Part shown: positions 8,781 to 17,975 of the stretch, piece by piece | Layout: each line of letters begins with the position of its first letter | Numbering within the stretch: the first letter of the stretch is position 1 | NCBI GenBank assembly: GCA_020351995.1 | Contig: CP070674.1 | Location: forward strand, 1,609,147-1,673,146 | Origin: Candidatus Zixiibacteriota bacterium | Lineage (GTDB): Bacteria > Zixibacteria > MSB-5A5 > GN15 > FEB-12 | Reading direction: 5' to 3' | Length of the DNA stretch: 64,000 nucleotides | Notes under the pieces: generated by a model | Told to the model about the DNA's origin: nothing | Databases searched by the model: none | Seen by the model: the letters and a program-made list of their open reading frames with translations, nothing else | Position numbers and translations under genes: made by a program

Positions 8781-9776
8781 ATGGTCCCGTCGCCGCCAAA
8801 AGAACCGGCTACGGTGGATGTCGAGGTTGAAGCGGGCACCACACGGCAAAGAATCGACATCTATCTCGGTAAACATCCGGAATTAGGACTAACCCGTTCC
8901 CGCGCCCAGAAGCTGATTGACGAAGGACTGGTTCTTTTGAACGGCCAGGCGGTCGCCAAAAAGTCCCAGGTCGGGCCCGGTGACCGGATCGCGGTGACGC
9001 TGGCTCCCGCTCGCCCTTCCGATATCGAGGGTGAGGATATTCCGCTGGATATCGTTTTCGAGGATGAGCATCTGGCGGTCATCAATAAACCGCCCGGTAT
9101 GGTGACCCATCCCGGTGCCGGTAATTACTCGGGGACCCTGGTCAACGCCCTGCTTTTTCATTTCAAGAGTCTCGCGGAAGGTTCCGGGCCGGACCGGCCG
9201 GGGATAGTGCATCGGCTCGATAAGGACACGTCCGGGTTGTTGCTGGTGGCCAAGACCGAGGGAGTTTATCAGAAACTTCAGAATGCTATCCAGAAACGGG
9301 AGATAAGGCGCACTTATATGGTGTTGGTGTGCGGGCATGTTAGTTCTGATGAGGGAGTTATTGATCTCCCTATCGGCAGGTCACTCAGAGACCGAAAAAA
9401 AATGACTGTGACCGGGGTGGCCAGCCGACAGGCGGCGACGTCTTACCGCAGGCTGCGGCGGTATCGCTCCTATGATCTGCTCGAGGTGAACCTGCTGACG
9501 GGGCGAACGCACCAGATCCGGGTACATTTTTCGCATCACGGGCATCCGGTATTTGGTGATCCCCAGTACGGTGGGCGTGATAAGTGGCATCGTGGAATTT
9601 TCGCTCCGGAACGCCCGCTCGCCAGGAGACTTCTGGATATTATTAAGCGTCAAGCGCTTCATGCTCGCAGGTTGGAGTTTTTTCATCCGGTGACGGGAGA
9701 GAGTATGGCACTGGAAGTCGAGCCGCCGGAGGATTTTGAGAAAATCCTCGGTATACTCGACGTCGAGGGTAGTTGA
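8781..9776 (+). CDS. rluD: RluA/RluD-family 23S rRNA pseudouridine synthase
   Basis: This 331-residue protein has an N-terminal S4 RNA-binding domain (TRSRAQKLIDEGLVLLNG, about residues 37-55) and a pseudouridine synthase domain. The catalytic motif is GIVHRLDKDTSGLLLVAKT at about 142-160, where the aspartate of RLDKDTSG is the nucleophile in this family. TGRTHQIRVHFSHHGHP and GDPQYGG are further family blocks. RluD itself modifies helix 69 of 23S rRNA; sequence alone does not fix the target, so the specific symbol is a best guess. It starts eight bases after the pdxJ-like gene and ends the first plus-strand operon. Confidence 0.88.
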   Translation: MVPSPPKEPATVDVEVEAGTTRQRIDIYLGKHPELGLTRSRAQKLIDEGLVLLNGQAVAKKSQVGPGDRIAVTLAPARPSDIEGEDIPLDIVFEDEHLAVINKPPGMVTHPGAGNYSGTLVNALLFHFKSLAEGSGPDRPGIVHRLDKDTSGLLLVAKTEGVYQKLQNAIQKREIRRTYMVLVCGHVSSDEGVIDLPIGRSLRDRKKMTVTGVASRQAATSYRRLRRYRSYDLLEVNLLTGRTHQIRVHFSHHGHPVFGDPQYGGRDKWHRGIFAPERPLARRLLDIIKRQALHARRLEFFHPVTGESMALEVEPPEDFEKILGILDVEGS

Positions 9777-9813
9777 AAAGAATTTCATATAAACCTGATC
9801 GAAGGGAGCAACG

Positions 9814-10614
9814 ATGTTTATTAAACGATTATTGATAGCCATGGTAGCGCTCGCGGTGGCGGCAGCACTTTACGCGAGCGAAAAAGAAATGTCCATAGGG
9901 CAGAGGTTCCATTACGAGACCAGCTACGGCGATGCTGGTTCCAAGGCTGAAAGTCCGGGCTGGGGTAAAGCAGTGCCCCTGTACAAAGAGTATCCCGAGG
10001 CGACGAAAATCGAACTGCCGGTTCCGGGGCGGACCGACGCTTCCCTCGAGGAAGTGGCGCAGCAAAGAAAATCAGTGCGGTCATTTGCCGACCGCGGCAT
10101 AACTCTGATGGATCTGTCGCGGTTGCTACTTACCGCCGACGGACTGACTCATGGTCGGGGCGACTGGCAAATGAGAACGGCACCGTCGGGTGGCGCTCTT
10201 TACCCGATTGATATTTACGTGTTCGTATCCAGGGTCGAAACGTTGGCTGCCGGGCTGTACCACTTTCAGGTTTCGGACAGCAGTCTCGAACTGGTAACAT
10301 CGGGTGATTTTGATGAACGGATTCACGTCGCCTCGAACGAGCAGGGGGCAGTGGGAAATTCGCCGATAACGGTAATCTTAACGGCCCGGTTTGACCGGTC
10401 GACCGTGAAGTACTCCGACCGCGGGTATCGCTACACCTATATCGAAGCGGGCTGCATATGCCAGAACGTGTATCTGCAGGCTACGGCTCTGGGAATGGGG
10501 ACAGTGGCGGTCGGGGCTTTCAACGATGATGCTCTTAACGAACTTCTGATGATAGACGGCCGCGATGAGGCCGCGATACTGATGATGCCTGTTGGCTACC
10601 CGGCGACGCCCTAG
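9814..10614 (+). CDS. Exported SagB-type nitroreductase-fold flavoprotein
   Basis: These 266 residues have the SagB-like nitroreductase fold: QQRKSVRSFADRGITLMDL, PSGGALYPIDIYVF, AAGLYHF, EAGCICQNVYLQATALGMG and GAFNDDALNELL are family blocks that bind FMN. It starts with a clear signal peptide (KRLLIAMVALAVAAALYA), unusual for an FMN enzyme and suggesting a periplasmic or lipid-facing location. There is no cyclodehydratase, YcaO or precursor peptide nearby, so a thiazole/oxazole peptide pathway is not supported. A second, cytoplasmic-looking paralogue lies at 39486-40256. A GGGAG Shine-Dalgarno precedes ATG 9814. Substrate unknown. Confidence 0.82.
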   Translation: MFIKRLLIAMVALAVAAALYASEKEMSIGQRFHYETSYGDAGSKAESPGWGKAVPLYKEYPEATKIELPVPGRTDASLEEVAQQRKSVRSFADRGITLMDLSRLLLTADGLTHGRGDWQMRTAPSGGALYPIDIYVFVSRVETLAAGLYHFQVSDSSLELVTSGDFDERIHVASNEQGAVGNSPITVILTARFDRSTVKYSDRGYRYTYIEAGCICQNVYLQATALGMGTVAVGAFNDDALNELLMIDGRDEAAILMMPVGYPATP

Positions 10615-10643
10615 GCGTGAGGGACAGCGAAGAACAAAATCAT

Positions 10644-10653
10644 CTAACGTTAG
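10644..10653. promoter_or_regulatory. Perfect 10-bp palindrome next to the purM promoter
   Basis: CTAACGTTAG at 10644-10653 is a perfect palindrome that abuts the -35 element of the purM promoter. It could be a small operator; no regulator can be named. Confidence 0.35.
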
Positions 10654-10682
10654 TTGACATTCGGGAGCGTCAGGCGTATATA
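10654..10682 (+). promoter_or_regulatory. Strong sigma-70-type promoter for purM
   Basis: TTGACA at 10654-10659 is followed by a 17-base spacer and TATATA at 10677-10682. That is a full consensus -35 with five of six -10 bases. The predicted transcription start (about 10689) coincides with the ATG of purM, so the message would be leaderless or nearly so. It separates the purM operon from the SagB gene upstream. Confidence 0.7.
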
Positions 10683-10688
10683 AACCCA

Positions 10689-11741
10689 ATGAATGACAGA
10701 GAAAAACGAACCAAGTTGACATACGCCGCCAGCGGCGTGGATGTCAAGGCGGGAGAAGAGGCAGTTGAAAGGATAAAGCAACTCGCCGCTTCCACTTTCG
10801 ATTCCCAGGTATTGACCGGCCTGGGGTCTTTTGGCGGCTTTTTCAAACCGGAAATGTCCGAGTTGAAGGAGCCGGTCTTGATTTCTTCCACCGACAGCGT
10901 GGGCACCAAACTGAAGCTGGCCTTCATGACCGGCATCCATAATACTATCGGGGAAGACCTTGTCAATCATTGTGTCAATGATATTCTCGTTCACGGCGCC
11001 AGAGGGCTGTTCTTTTTGGATTATATCGGTGTCGGCAAGCTCAAGCCCGAGACGGTGGCGGAAGTAGTCGAGGGTGTTGCCCGGGGATGCCGCAGCTGCG
11101 GGGTCGCACTGGTGGGCGGAGAAATGGCTGAGTTGCCCGACTTCTATCAACCGGGCGAATACGATCTGGTTGGTTTTGTTGTCGGCGTTGTGGATCAATC
11201 GCGCATAGTAAACGGCTCAGCGATCAAAGCCGGTGATGTATGTATAGGTCTGGTTTCGACCGGCCCGCATACCAACGGCTACACGCTGGCCAGAAAAGTC
11301 GCTTTCGAGATTGCCGGCCTCAAGCCGAACGACCGCGTAGATGAACTGGGAATGACCATCGCGGAGGCGCTTATGAAGGTTCACCGCTGCTACGCGCCGG
11401 TGATTCATCCGCTGTTGCAGAAATTCGACATTCATGGTATGGCTCATGTAACCGGGGGCGGCATACCGGGGAACCTCAAGCGGGTCCTTACCGACGGGCT
11501 TGGTGCTGTCATCAAGAAATCTGCGTGGCCGGTGCTCCCAATCTTCCGGTATCTTGAATCGGCGGGCAATATTGAACCGGACGATATGTACTCTGCCTTT
11601 AACATGGGGATCGGCTATATCCTGGTGGTCGATATATCGCAGGCGGACAAGATCCAGGCGGAGCTGGCAGGATTGGGGGAAGAGTCGTATATAATAGGTC
11701 ATATTGAAAAAGGGGATAAGACGGTAAAACTGGTTGACTAG
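10689..11741 (+). CDS. purM: Phosphoribosylformylglycinamidine cyclo-ligase (AIR synthase)
   Basis: This 350-residue PurM performs the fifth step of de novo purine synthesis, closing FGAM to AIR with ATP. The start LTYAASGVDVKAGEEAVERI is the typical N-terminus; other blocks are GLGSFGGFF, STDSVGTKLKLA, DLVNHCVNDILVHGA, LVGGEMAELPDFY, STGPHTNGYTLARK and HVTGGGIPGNL. I chose ATG 10689 rather than GTG 10617, because the longer version adds 24 residues unlike the family and would run through the promoter. No Shine-Dalgarno lies at a normal distance, in keeping with a leaderless message. gpmI follows after one base. Confidence 0.94.
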   Translation: MNDREKRTKLTYAASGVDVKAGEEAVERIKQLAASTFDSQVLTGLGSFGGFFKPEMSELKEPVLISSTDSVGTKLKLAFMTGIHNTIGEDLVNHCVNDILVHGARGLFFLDYIGVGKLKPETVAEVVEGVARGCRSCGVALVGGEMAELPDFYQPGEYDLVGFVVGVVDQSRIVNGSAIKAGDVCIGLVSTGPHTNGYTLARKVAFEIAGLKPNDRVDELGMTIAEALMKVHRCYAPVIHPLLQKFDIHGMAHVTGGGIPGNLKRVLTDGLGAVIKKSAWPVLPIFRYLESAGNIEPDDMYSAFNMGIGYILVVDISQADKIQAELAGLGEESYIIGHIEKGDKTVKLVD

Positions 11742-11742
11742 T

Positions 11743-13281
11743 ATGGTGCTTCTTTGTGTTCTTGACGGATTCGGTTTGCGCGACGCAACCCCGGACAACG
11801 CCGTTGCCGCAGCACATAAACCCAACTTTGACTGGCTTGTGGCCAACTGCCCGCACAACAAAATCGATGGCTCGGGACTGTCGGTAGGTTTACCTGACGG
11901 TCAGATGGGCAATTCCGAGGTAGGCCACCTTAATCTCGGTGCCGGCCGGGTTGTTTACCAGGAAGTCACTCGCATCGACAGAGCCATAGCCGATGGCGAA
12001 TTCGCCGGTAATTCCGCATTCCGCAAATCCTTTGAGAGAGTGGTCAAAGAGGGTAAGGCGGTGCACCTGTTCGGGCTTGTTTCCGATGGCCTGGTGCATT
12101 CGTCGATGGAACATCTTTTTGCCCTGACCGCCCTGGCAAAGGAGATGGGGGTCAAACGACTGTACCTTCATGCTCTCATGGACGGCCGGGACACATCACC
12201 TACCGGCGGTAAGGACTACATGGCCGAGGTTATGCGGAAATTCAGTGAAATAGGACTGGGCGAAGTTTCGACGGTGGGCGGTCGCTATTACGGTATGGAC
12301 CGGGACAGGAGATGGGAACGGACCGACAAAGCCTACCGGGCAATCGTTCTCGGCGAAGGGAAGAAGTATGATGATCCGGTTAAAGCCATTCTGGACTCAT
12401 ATGAAATGGGTGTCACCGACGAGTTCATCGTGCCGGTGGTAATTGACACAGGAGACTCGCAGGCGGGTCGGCCCGGGGACGGTGACGCAGCCATCTTCTT
12501 CAATTTCCGAGCGGACCGCGTCAGGCAGTTATGCTATATGTTGCTGGGGTATGATCTCGACGGCTATGATTATGAGGAAAACCCGGAAGTCGAGTTGATC
12601 ACGATGACCAATTATGACGTCCGTATGACGGAAGCCGACGTGGCCTTTGAACCGGTGAGCCTGCATAACATCCTCGGTGAAATACTCAGCCAGAATGGAT
12701 TAAAGCAGTTGCGGACGGCCGAGACGGAAAAGTATCCTCACGTAACGTTCTTCTTTAACGGCGGCACCGAGAAACCGTTTGACGGTGAAGACCGTGACAT
12801 GATACCCTCGCCTAAGGTGGCGACCTACGACCTGAAGCCGGAGATGTCATCGGTTGAAGTGACTGATAATGCCGTCGAGAAGATTGCGTCAGAGGCCTAT
12901 GACTTCATATTGATAAATTACGCCAACTGCGACATGGTTGGTCACACCGGGATATTTGAGGCCGCCAAAAAGGCTGTGGAGGCCGTGGACCGTGGGCTTG
13001 GCCGGCTCATCAATGCTGTGAAGGAAGTGAATGGTGTGGCTCTGATCACGGCCGACCACGGGAACGCGGAGATCATGATCGATCCCGAGGGGGATGGGCC
13101 GTTTACTGCTCATACGACCAGCCCGGTTCCGTTCGTTATTTACGACCCGGCGCAGAAATTGGGTGAAGTTTCGGTGCGGAATGGAGGCATACTGGCCGAT
13201 GTGGCGCCGACCATTCTTGAAATTATCGGAGTCGAGCCATCGTCGGAGATGACCGGCAGATCACTGATAGTGAGAGGATAA
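11743..13281 (+). CDS. gpmI: Cofactor-independent phosphoglycerate mutase
   Basis: This 512-residue alkaline-phosphatase-superfamily enzyme interconverts 3- and 2-phosphoglycerate in glycolysis. LCVLDGFGLR holds the first metal aspartate and GQMGNSEVGHLNLGAGR the phosphorylated serine at about residue 57. GRDTSPTGG, RYYGMDRD, FFNFRADRVRQL, NYANCDMVGHTG and TADHGNAE are further metal and substrate blocks. It starts one base after the purM stop with no clear Shine-Dalgarno, so coupling to purM translation is likely. The lnt gene follows after four bases. Confidence 0.95.
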   Translation: MVLLCVLDGFGLRDATPDNAVAAAHKPNFDWLVANCPHNKIDGSGLSVGLPDGQMGNSEVGHLNLGAGRVVYQEVTRIDRAIADGEFAGNSAFRKSFERVVKEGKAVHLFGLVSDGLVHSSMEHLFALTALAKEMGVKRLYLHALMDGRDTSPTGGKDYMAEVMRKFSEIGLGEVSTVGGRYYGMDRDRRWERTDKAYRAIVLGEGKKYDDPVKAILDSYEMGVTDEFIVPVVIDTGDSQAGRPGDGDAAIFFNFRADRVRQLCYMLLGYDLDGYDYEENPEVELITMTNYDVRMTEADVAFEPVSLHNILGEILSQNGLKQLRTAETEKYPHVTFFFNGGTEKPFDGEDRDMIPSPKVATYDLKPEMSSVEVTDNAVEKIASEAYDFILINYANCDMVGHTGIFEAAKKAVEAVDRGLGRLINAVKEVNGVALITADHGNAEIMIDPEGDGPFTAHTTSPVPFVIYDPAQKLGEVSVRNGGILADVAPTILEIIGVEPSSEMTGRSLIVRG

Positions 13282-13285
13282 TTCG

Positions 13286-14884
13286 TTGGCAGCAATTCTT
13301 ACGAGAATAGGTAGATTCTTTGTCCCGGCTGAACTTGAGGTTCGCAAGCGACGACTGGAGCTGATGATCTGGTCGTTTTTGTTGTCGCTTTCGTTTTACC
13401 CGGAGTATTTCGGGTTCCTGGCGTGGTTCTCCCTGGTTCGCCCGCTGATGATAATTACTTCGTTGAAGAGCAGGGAAGCTTTCGGCGCGGCATATTTCTT
13501 CTCCTTTTTCTTTAACCTTTTTTCGATTTACTGGGTGGCGATGGTGACGGTGCCCGGCATGGTGTCGGCCGTTATCATCGTGGCGTTCTACTACACGGCT
13601 ATATTGATGACTTTTCATCGAGTCTACCGATTCAGACCCGTATACGGGTTTATCCTGCTGCCTTTTCTGTGGGTGGGGATGGAATATTTTCGAACGCTAT
13701 CGCAGTTTGCTTTTCCCTGGTCAGATCTCGGTTACAGCCAATCGTATTACCTCTATATAATCCAGATCGTGTCGGTGGTCTCGGTGCATGGCCTTTCGCT
13801 TCTGATTGTGGCTGTAAATGTTTTGCTCTGGCAGATATTCAGAAAAGGTGTTGCGGTCGAAAATAAGCTGACGTCGTTTTTTGTTTCGGCGGCGGTGGTG
13901 CTTCTGCTGGTGGCCTACGGCTGGATCGTGCTGCCGAAATACCCGGTCCCGGGCAAAATAAATGTGGCCCTGCTTCAGGGATCGGTACCGATCAATGTCA
14001 AGTGGACCAAGGGAAACGCCATGCACAGTTTTGAACTTTATGATTCTCTGACCCAGTCAACGTCGGACAGTGCGCTGCTTTATATCTGGCCCGAGACGGC
14101 GGCCCCATGTTATTTGTCTCATGACCCAGACTGCCAGCTGTATTTGGGTGACATCGCCCGAAGGTCGGGCGCCAGTCATCTTGTCGGAGCGCTGGGAGCA
14201 GGGATGGTAAACGGTGAGCAACGCTATTTCAACTCCTGTTTCCAGTTGGAGCCCTCCGGACGGATGACGAAACGCTACGACAAGGTCAAGCTGGTTCCGT
14301 TTTCCGAGCAGGTGCCGTATCAGGACAAGTTGCCATTTCTGAAAAAGAAGTTTCTGCGGAAATACCTGACATTCATCGAGACATACGATGTCCAGTGGTG
14401 GTCGGATTTCATGCCGGGTGATTCCTCGGTGCTGTTCGAGGTGGGCGATTACCATTACGCGGTTCTGATATGTTTTGAGTCCACCTTTCCGGAATTCATG
14501 CGTGAGGTGGTCAGGAAAGGTGCTGATTTCGTGGTGGGTATAACCAATGATACCTGGTTTGGTCGCTCGGTGGGAATCCATATGCATTCCCGGATTTTCC
14601 TGACCAGGGCGGTCGAAAACCGCTGCTGGTGCATCCGGGTAGCCAACAGCGGCTTGACCTATATCGTTGACGGCTATGGTCGCATCCGCCAGGATCTCGA
14701 TATATATGATGTCGCTGCTCTTGAGGGGAAAGTCAACCCGCTTGATAGTTACTCCTTTTTCACCAGGCACGGTGATGTGGCCGGACTGGCGTCCTTCTTG
14801 ATTACATTATCGATAATAGGTATATTAGTAGCGGCATGGTTTATTCAAAAGATACTGTCTCGAAAGTCGTCGCGCTCTGCTTGA
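13286..14884 (+). CDS. lnt: Apolipoprotein N-acyltransferase
   Basis: This 532-residue inner-membrane enzyme adds the third acyl chain to lipoproteins, which implies an outer membrane. Several hydrophobic helices occupy about residues 30-225, followed by a carbon-nitrogen hydrolase domain with the Glu-Lys-Cys triad: WPETAAP (Glu about 269), YDKVKLVPFSEQVPYQ (Lys about 334) and LICFESTFPEF (Cys about 396). A last membrane helix lies near 502-524. The TTG start at 13286 sits behind GAGAGGA at 13272-13278. Its last 49 bases overlap the following gene. Confidence 0.92.
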   Translation: MAAILTRIGRFFVPAELEVRKRRLELMIWSFLLSLSFYPEYFGFLAWFSLVRPLMIITSLKSREAFGAAYFFSFFFNLFSIYWVAMVTVPGMVSAVIIVAFYYTAILMTFHRVYRFRPVYGFILLPFLWVGMEYFRTLSQFAFPWSDLGYSQSYYLYIIQIVSVVSVHGLSLLIVAVNVLLWQIFRKGVAVENKLTSFFVSAAVVLLLVAYGWIVLPKYPVPGKINVALLQGSVPINVKWTKGNAMHSFELYDSLTQSTSDSALLYIWPETAAPCYLSHDPDCQLYLGDIARRSGASHLVGALGAGMVNGEQRYFNSCFQLEPSGRMTKRYDKVKLVPFSEQVPYQDKLPFLKKKFLRKYLTFIETYDVQWWSDFMPGDSSVLFEVGDYHYAVLICFESTFPEFMREVVRKGADFVVGITNDTWFGRSVGIHMHSRIFLTRAVENRCWCIRVANSGLTYIVDGYGRIRQDLDIYDVAALEGKVNPLDSYSFFTRHGDVAGLASFLITLSIIGILVAAWFIQKILSRKSSRSA

Positions 14885-17046
14885 TAGCCGCTCTGGTTAT
14901 TCCGGTAAGAGCCTTCGGCGCCTCCGATCTCACCTGGATCAATTTCACGTCCATGAGGAATATCCGGCAGATGCGTTTTATAAACGACACCGTATTCATT
15001 GTCAGTTCGGGGGGCGTTCTGGCGGTGGGGCAGCATGATGAACAGGGGCGGAAGTATGTTAATCTTGACGGTCTAGGAACCAACGATGTTAGCGATATAA
15101 TCCAGGATCAGTCGGGCCAGAAATGGATAACGGGTTTTGGTCGTTTGATTCGATTTGGAGGGGATGACAGCCGGCAGTTTCTGTTCTTCGACCTTGACGA
15201 CAAACTGTTTCCTTTGAACTGCGTTGTTGACGATGGGGATAACCTATGGGTGGGGACGGACCTGGGACTCGCTCTGTTTTCCAAGATTATTGACGGCGGT
15301 CAGATTCAGGATAGCTATCAGCTGTTCGCTGATCTGAATCCTGCCCCGGAAGTGTATGACATCATGCTGGGGGGTGACTCTATCTGGATAGCCACTTCGA
15401 GCGGGCTGGCGGTTGCCGATCGCACTGATCCGCTGCTGCTCAAATCGCCGGCGAGCTGGACCGGTTACAGCAGGGGGGAATATTCTGAGTTGGAGACGGA
15501 CACGATTATAAATGTCGCCAGTTTCAATTCCGATGTCTACGTTGCCACAAGGCGGGGAGTGTTCCGGATGGATCGCGGCGCCACGACCTCATTTTATGAA
15601 TTGCCAATATACGGTGTGAAGACTATTAACCAGATGAAGACAGAAAATGACTCTCTTTTTGTCTATTGGCTGGATACCGCCGGTGCCTATGGGGTGGTTG
15701 ACGCGGACACCCTGGTTCGTTTATCGATGGAAGGAATTACAGGAACTCCCGGGACCGGGGCAGGAGACGGGGATATGCGTTGGGTGGCCACGCCCGACGG
15801 TGTGTTCTATAGTACCGCGACGGGATACGTCGAGTATCCACATCTGGGCATGCCGGGAAATGATGTTAGTGATTTGGTTATCGATAGCGATGGTGTTATA
15901 TCAGCAGGTTTTAGAAAAGATGCTCTGGCGCGACTTGAAGGTGGTACGTGGATCGAGTATGAAGCCGACCTCTGGGCCGGGACAACCGATCTTGCCCTGG
16001 ATCCGTTCGGTCGGGCCTGGGCGGGATCCCGCGGAGGCAGTCTGTGGCTCTTTGACGGCGATACGCTGGCTCATTATAATGATACTAATTCCAGCCTTAT
16101 CGGCATCGATCGATGGTATGGCTACGTGCTCGGCCTGGTGGCGCAGGGGAATTACCTGTACGTGGGGAGCTACCTGGCCGCCAACGATTATCCGGTGGCA
16201 ATAGCCGACCTGAATAACCTTAATGACCTGTCCGGGTGGGATTCTATTGGCGTGGAAAACGGCCTTACCGACGATGTTGTTGTGGATGTGGATGTGCACG
16301 GAAGTCAGTTGGCGGTGGCTACGGAGCAGCAGGGTATCTTTGTATGTGACATAGGCAACGATCCGTTCACCAGCAACATTACCTGCCAGCAGCTAACCCG
16401 GGAGAATTCGCTGCTGATTTCCAATAACACGAGACGGCTGAAGTATTCACCGAACGGCGATTTGTACGTGGGCACGACCAACGGGTTATCCTGGTACGAC
16501 CGCGGCATAGACTTCTTTCGCGACGTGGACCTCCCGCCGGAGGTGGGCGCGGGTGTCACCAGTCTGGAGTTTGACGGACGTGGGAATCTATGGGTCGGGA
16601 CGAGTGAGGGACTGGTGTGGATCGAGGCCTCCAGCGGAGAGAGGCACGTTTACAATACCCTTAACAGCGGGATTGCCGGTGATGTGATAAACAGCGTGAC
16701 CTTTGACTCGTTCACCGGTGATGTTTATATATCGACAACCTCGGGGTTTTCGCTGATACCATCGCGGATGGGGATGCCCACCGACGATGTTGAATTGGTG
16801 GTGGCTTTTCCCAATCCATTCGTGATTGACGATTCAAATGACCGGCTCGACTTCAATTTCGGTCGGGAGGGGGATGTCCGGATATTCAACGTCGCCGGGG
16901 AGTTAGTTCGCCAGACTGTGGTAGGTGATGCGTGGGACGGCAAGAACGATAAGGGGGAGGGTGTATCCTCAGGTGTCTATATCTTCATTATCACCGACCG
17001 CGAAGGTCGTGTCGGTAAAGGAAAGATTTTGCTGGTTCGACAGTAA
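14836..17046 (+). CDS. Exported beta-propeller protein with type IX-like C-terminal sorting domain
   Basis: These 736 residues begin with a signal peptide (hydrophobic residues about 10-24). Repeated blades of the two-component-regulator propeller type follow: GQKWITGFGRLIRF, DNLWVGTDLGLALF, DSIWIATSSGLAV, GDLYVGTTNGLSWY, GNLWVGTSEGLVWI and GDVYISTTSGFSLI. The last 85 residues form an Ig-like FlgD/sorting domain: VVAFPNPFVI, VRIFNVAGELVR, GVSSGVYIFIITD and a basic end KILLVRQ. Such tails direct export by type IX secretion in Bacteroidota. The ATG lies inside lnt and the stop overlaps the next start (TAATG). Probably surface-exposed; function unknown. Confidence 0.8.
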   Translation: MVYSKDTVSKVVALCLIAALVIPVRAFGASDLTWINFTSMRNIRQMRFINDTVFIVSSGGVLAVGQHDEQGRKYVNLDGLGTNDVSDIIQDQSGQKWITGFGRLIRFGGDDSRQFLFFDLDDKLFPLNCVVDDGDNLWVGTDLGLALFSKIIDGGQIQDSYQLFADLNPAPEVYDIMLGGDSIWIATSSGLAVADRTDPLLLKSPASWTGYSRGEYSELETDTIINVASFNSDVYVATRRGVFRMDRGATTSFYELPIYGVKTINQMKTENDSLFVYWLDTAGAYGVVDADTLVRLSMEGITGTPGTGAGDGDMRWVATPDGVFYSTATGYVEYPHLGMPGNDVSDLVIDSDGVISAGFRKDALARLEGGTWIEYEADLWAGTTDLALDPFGRAWAGSRGGSLWLFDGDTLAHYNDTNSSLIGIDRWYGYVLGLVAQGNYLYVGSYLAANDYPVAIADLNNLNDLSGWDSIGVENGLTDDVVVDVDVHGSQLAVATEQQGIFVCDIGNDPFTSNITCQQLTRENSLLISNNTRRLKYSPNGDLYVGTTNGLSWYDRGIDFFRDVDLPPEVGAGVTSLEFDGRGNLWVGTSEGLVWIEASSGERHVYNTLNSGIAGDVINSVTFDSFTGDVYISTTSGFSLIPSRMGMPTDDVELVVAFPNPFVIDDSNDRLDFNFGREGDVRIFNVAGELVRQTVVGDAWDGKNDKGEGVSSGVYIFIITDREGRVGKGKILLVRQ

Positions 17047-17975
17047 TGGAAATCCGTCGTTTTCTTTTATCTGAAATCCCGACTGACCAGATTGAGCCGC
17101 TGATCACGGACTCGTTCTTTGCGTCGCCCGGTTTTCTCAATCTATGGCGACTTCGTGGCGGGGTTGGGGTGTGGTGGACAGCGTGGATGGACAAGGTGCT
17201 GGCAGCGGTGCTGCCGGGGGTTGAGTTCGGCAAGGGGCCATTGAGACGGCTTTATTCAACGCCCAACGGTTGTTATGGACGGCTATGCTTTGTGCCAGAT
17301 ATTGGGGAACACGATAGAAAGCGGATCGCCTCCGAGATCATGAAGGCTATCGCCGGCTCGGGCTATATGAAAGTATTCATCAGTGACTTCTATAAATGTT
17401 TTGAGGTCTCGGGGGGATTCCGGAGTGAACAGTGCGAGACACGACTGGTTGATATCAGTGAGCCTAGTTGGCGGCCGGCGCAAAAGAAACTCCGGCAGAA
17501 TATCTCACGGGCCGAGAGAGAAGGTATAGTACTTGAGCGATTTGACGGGAAAAAGCACTTTGCCGGATTTCTGAAACTGGTGAGGCTCAGCGAGCAGCGG
17601 ATAGGGGTAAGGAAAAAATACTCACCGGAGTTCTTTCGCGCTCTCGAAGAGTTATCCTGGCGAGATGACCGGATCCGGTGGGTTTATAGTGAGCACGAAG
17701 AAATGCCGATGGCGTCATCGATATTCCTGGTGGAGGGCGATAGCCTTCTCCACTGGCATGTTTATTTCGATGAATCACTCGCGCATCTTCAGGCGACCAA
17801 ATATATCATATTCACAACCGCACAACAGTCGGCCGCAGACGGGGTGCGGTATCTGAATATGGGTGCTTCCCCGGAAAATGCAGAGGGTGTGCATATGTTC
17901 AAGGAGAAGTGGGGCGGTAAGCTTTTCCGCTACAACTGTCATTTCAAAAAATCATGGCTGGGCAGGATGGTATGA
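17046..17975 (+). CDS. FemAB/BioF2-like GNAT-fold acyltransferase
   Basis: This 309-residue protein has the FemAB/CelD-like double GNAT layout. The second half carries KKLRQNISRAEREGIVLERF, then QATKYIIFTTAQQSAADGVRYLNMGASPENAEGVHMFKEKWGG, the typical end of this family (broken here by position, not sequence, between about residues 249 and 291). Relatives attach amino acids or acyl groups to peptidoglycan or exopolysaccharide precursors. Two glycosyltransferases follow, so a role in cell-surface glycan or glycolipid modification is likely but inferred. It overlaps its neighbours by one base upstream and four downstream. Confidence 0.7.
   Translation: MEIRRFLLSEIPTDQIEPLITDSFFASPGFLNLWRLRGGVGVWWTAWMDKVLAAVLPGVEFGKGPLRRLYSTPNGCYGRLCFVPDIGEHDRKRIASEIMKAIAGSGYMKVFISDFYKCFEVSGGFRSEQCETRLVDISEPSWRPAQKKLRQNISRAEREGIVLERFDGKKHFAGFLKLVRLSEQRIGVRKKYSPEFFRALEELSWRDDRIRWVYSEHEEMPMASSIFLVEGDSLLHWHVYFDESLAHLQATKYIIFTTAQQSAADGVRYLNMGASPENAEGVHMFKEKWGGKLFRYNCHFKKSWLGRMV

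Noticed and set aside
9814-10614. SagB homologue as sign of a thiazole/oxazole-modified peptide cluster
   Set aside because: No YcaO cyclodehydratase, SagC-like protein, precursor peptide or transporter nearby; neighbours are rluD and purM. The same holds for the copy at 39486-40256.
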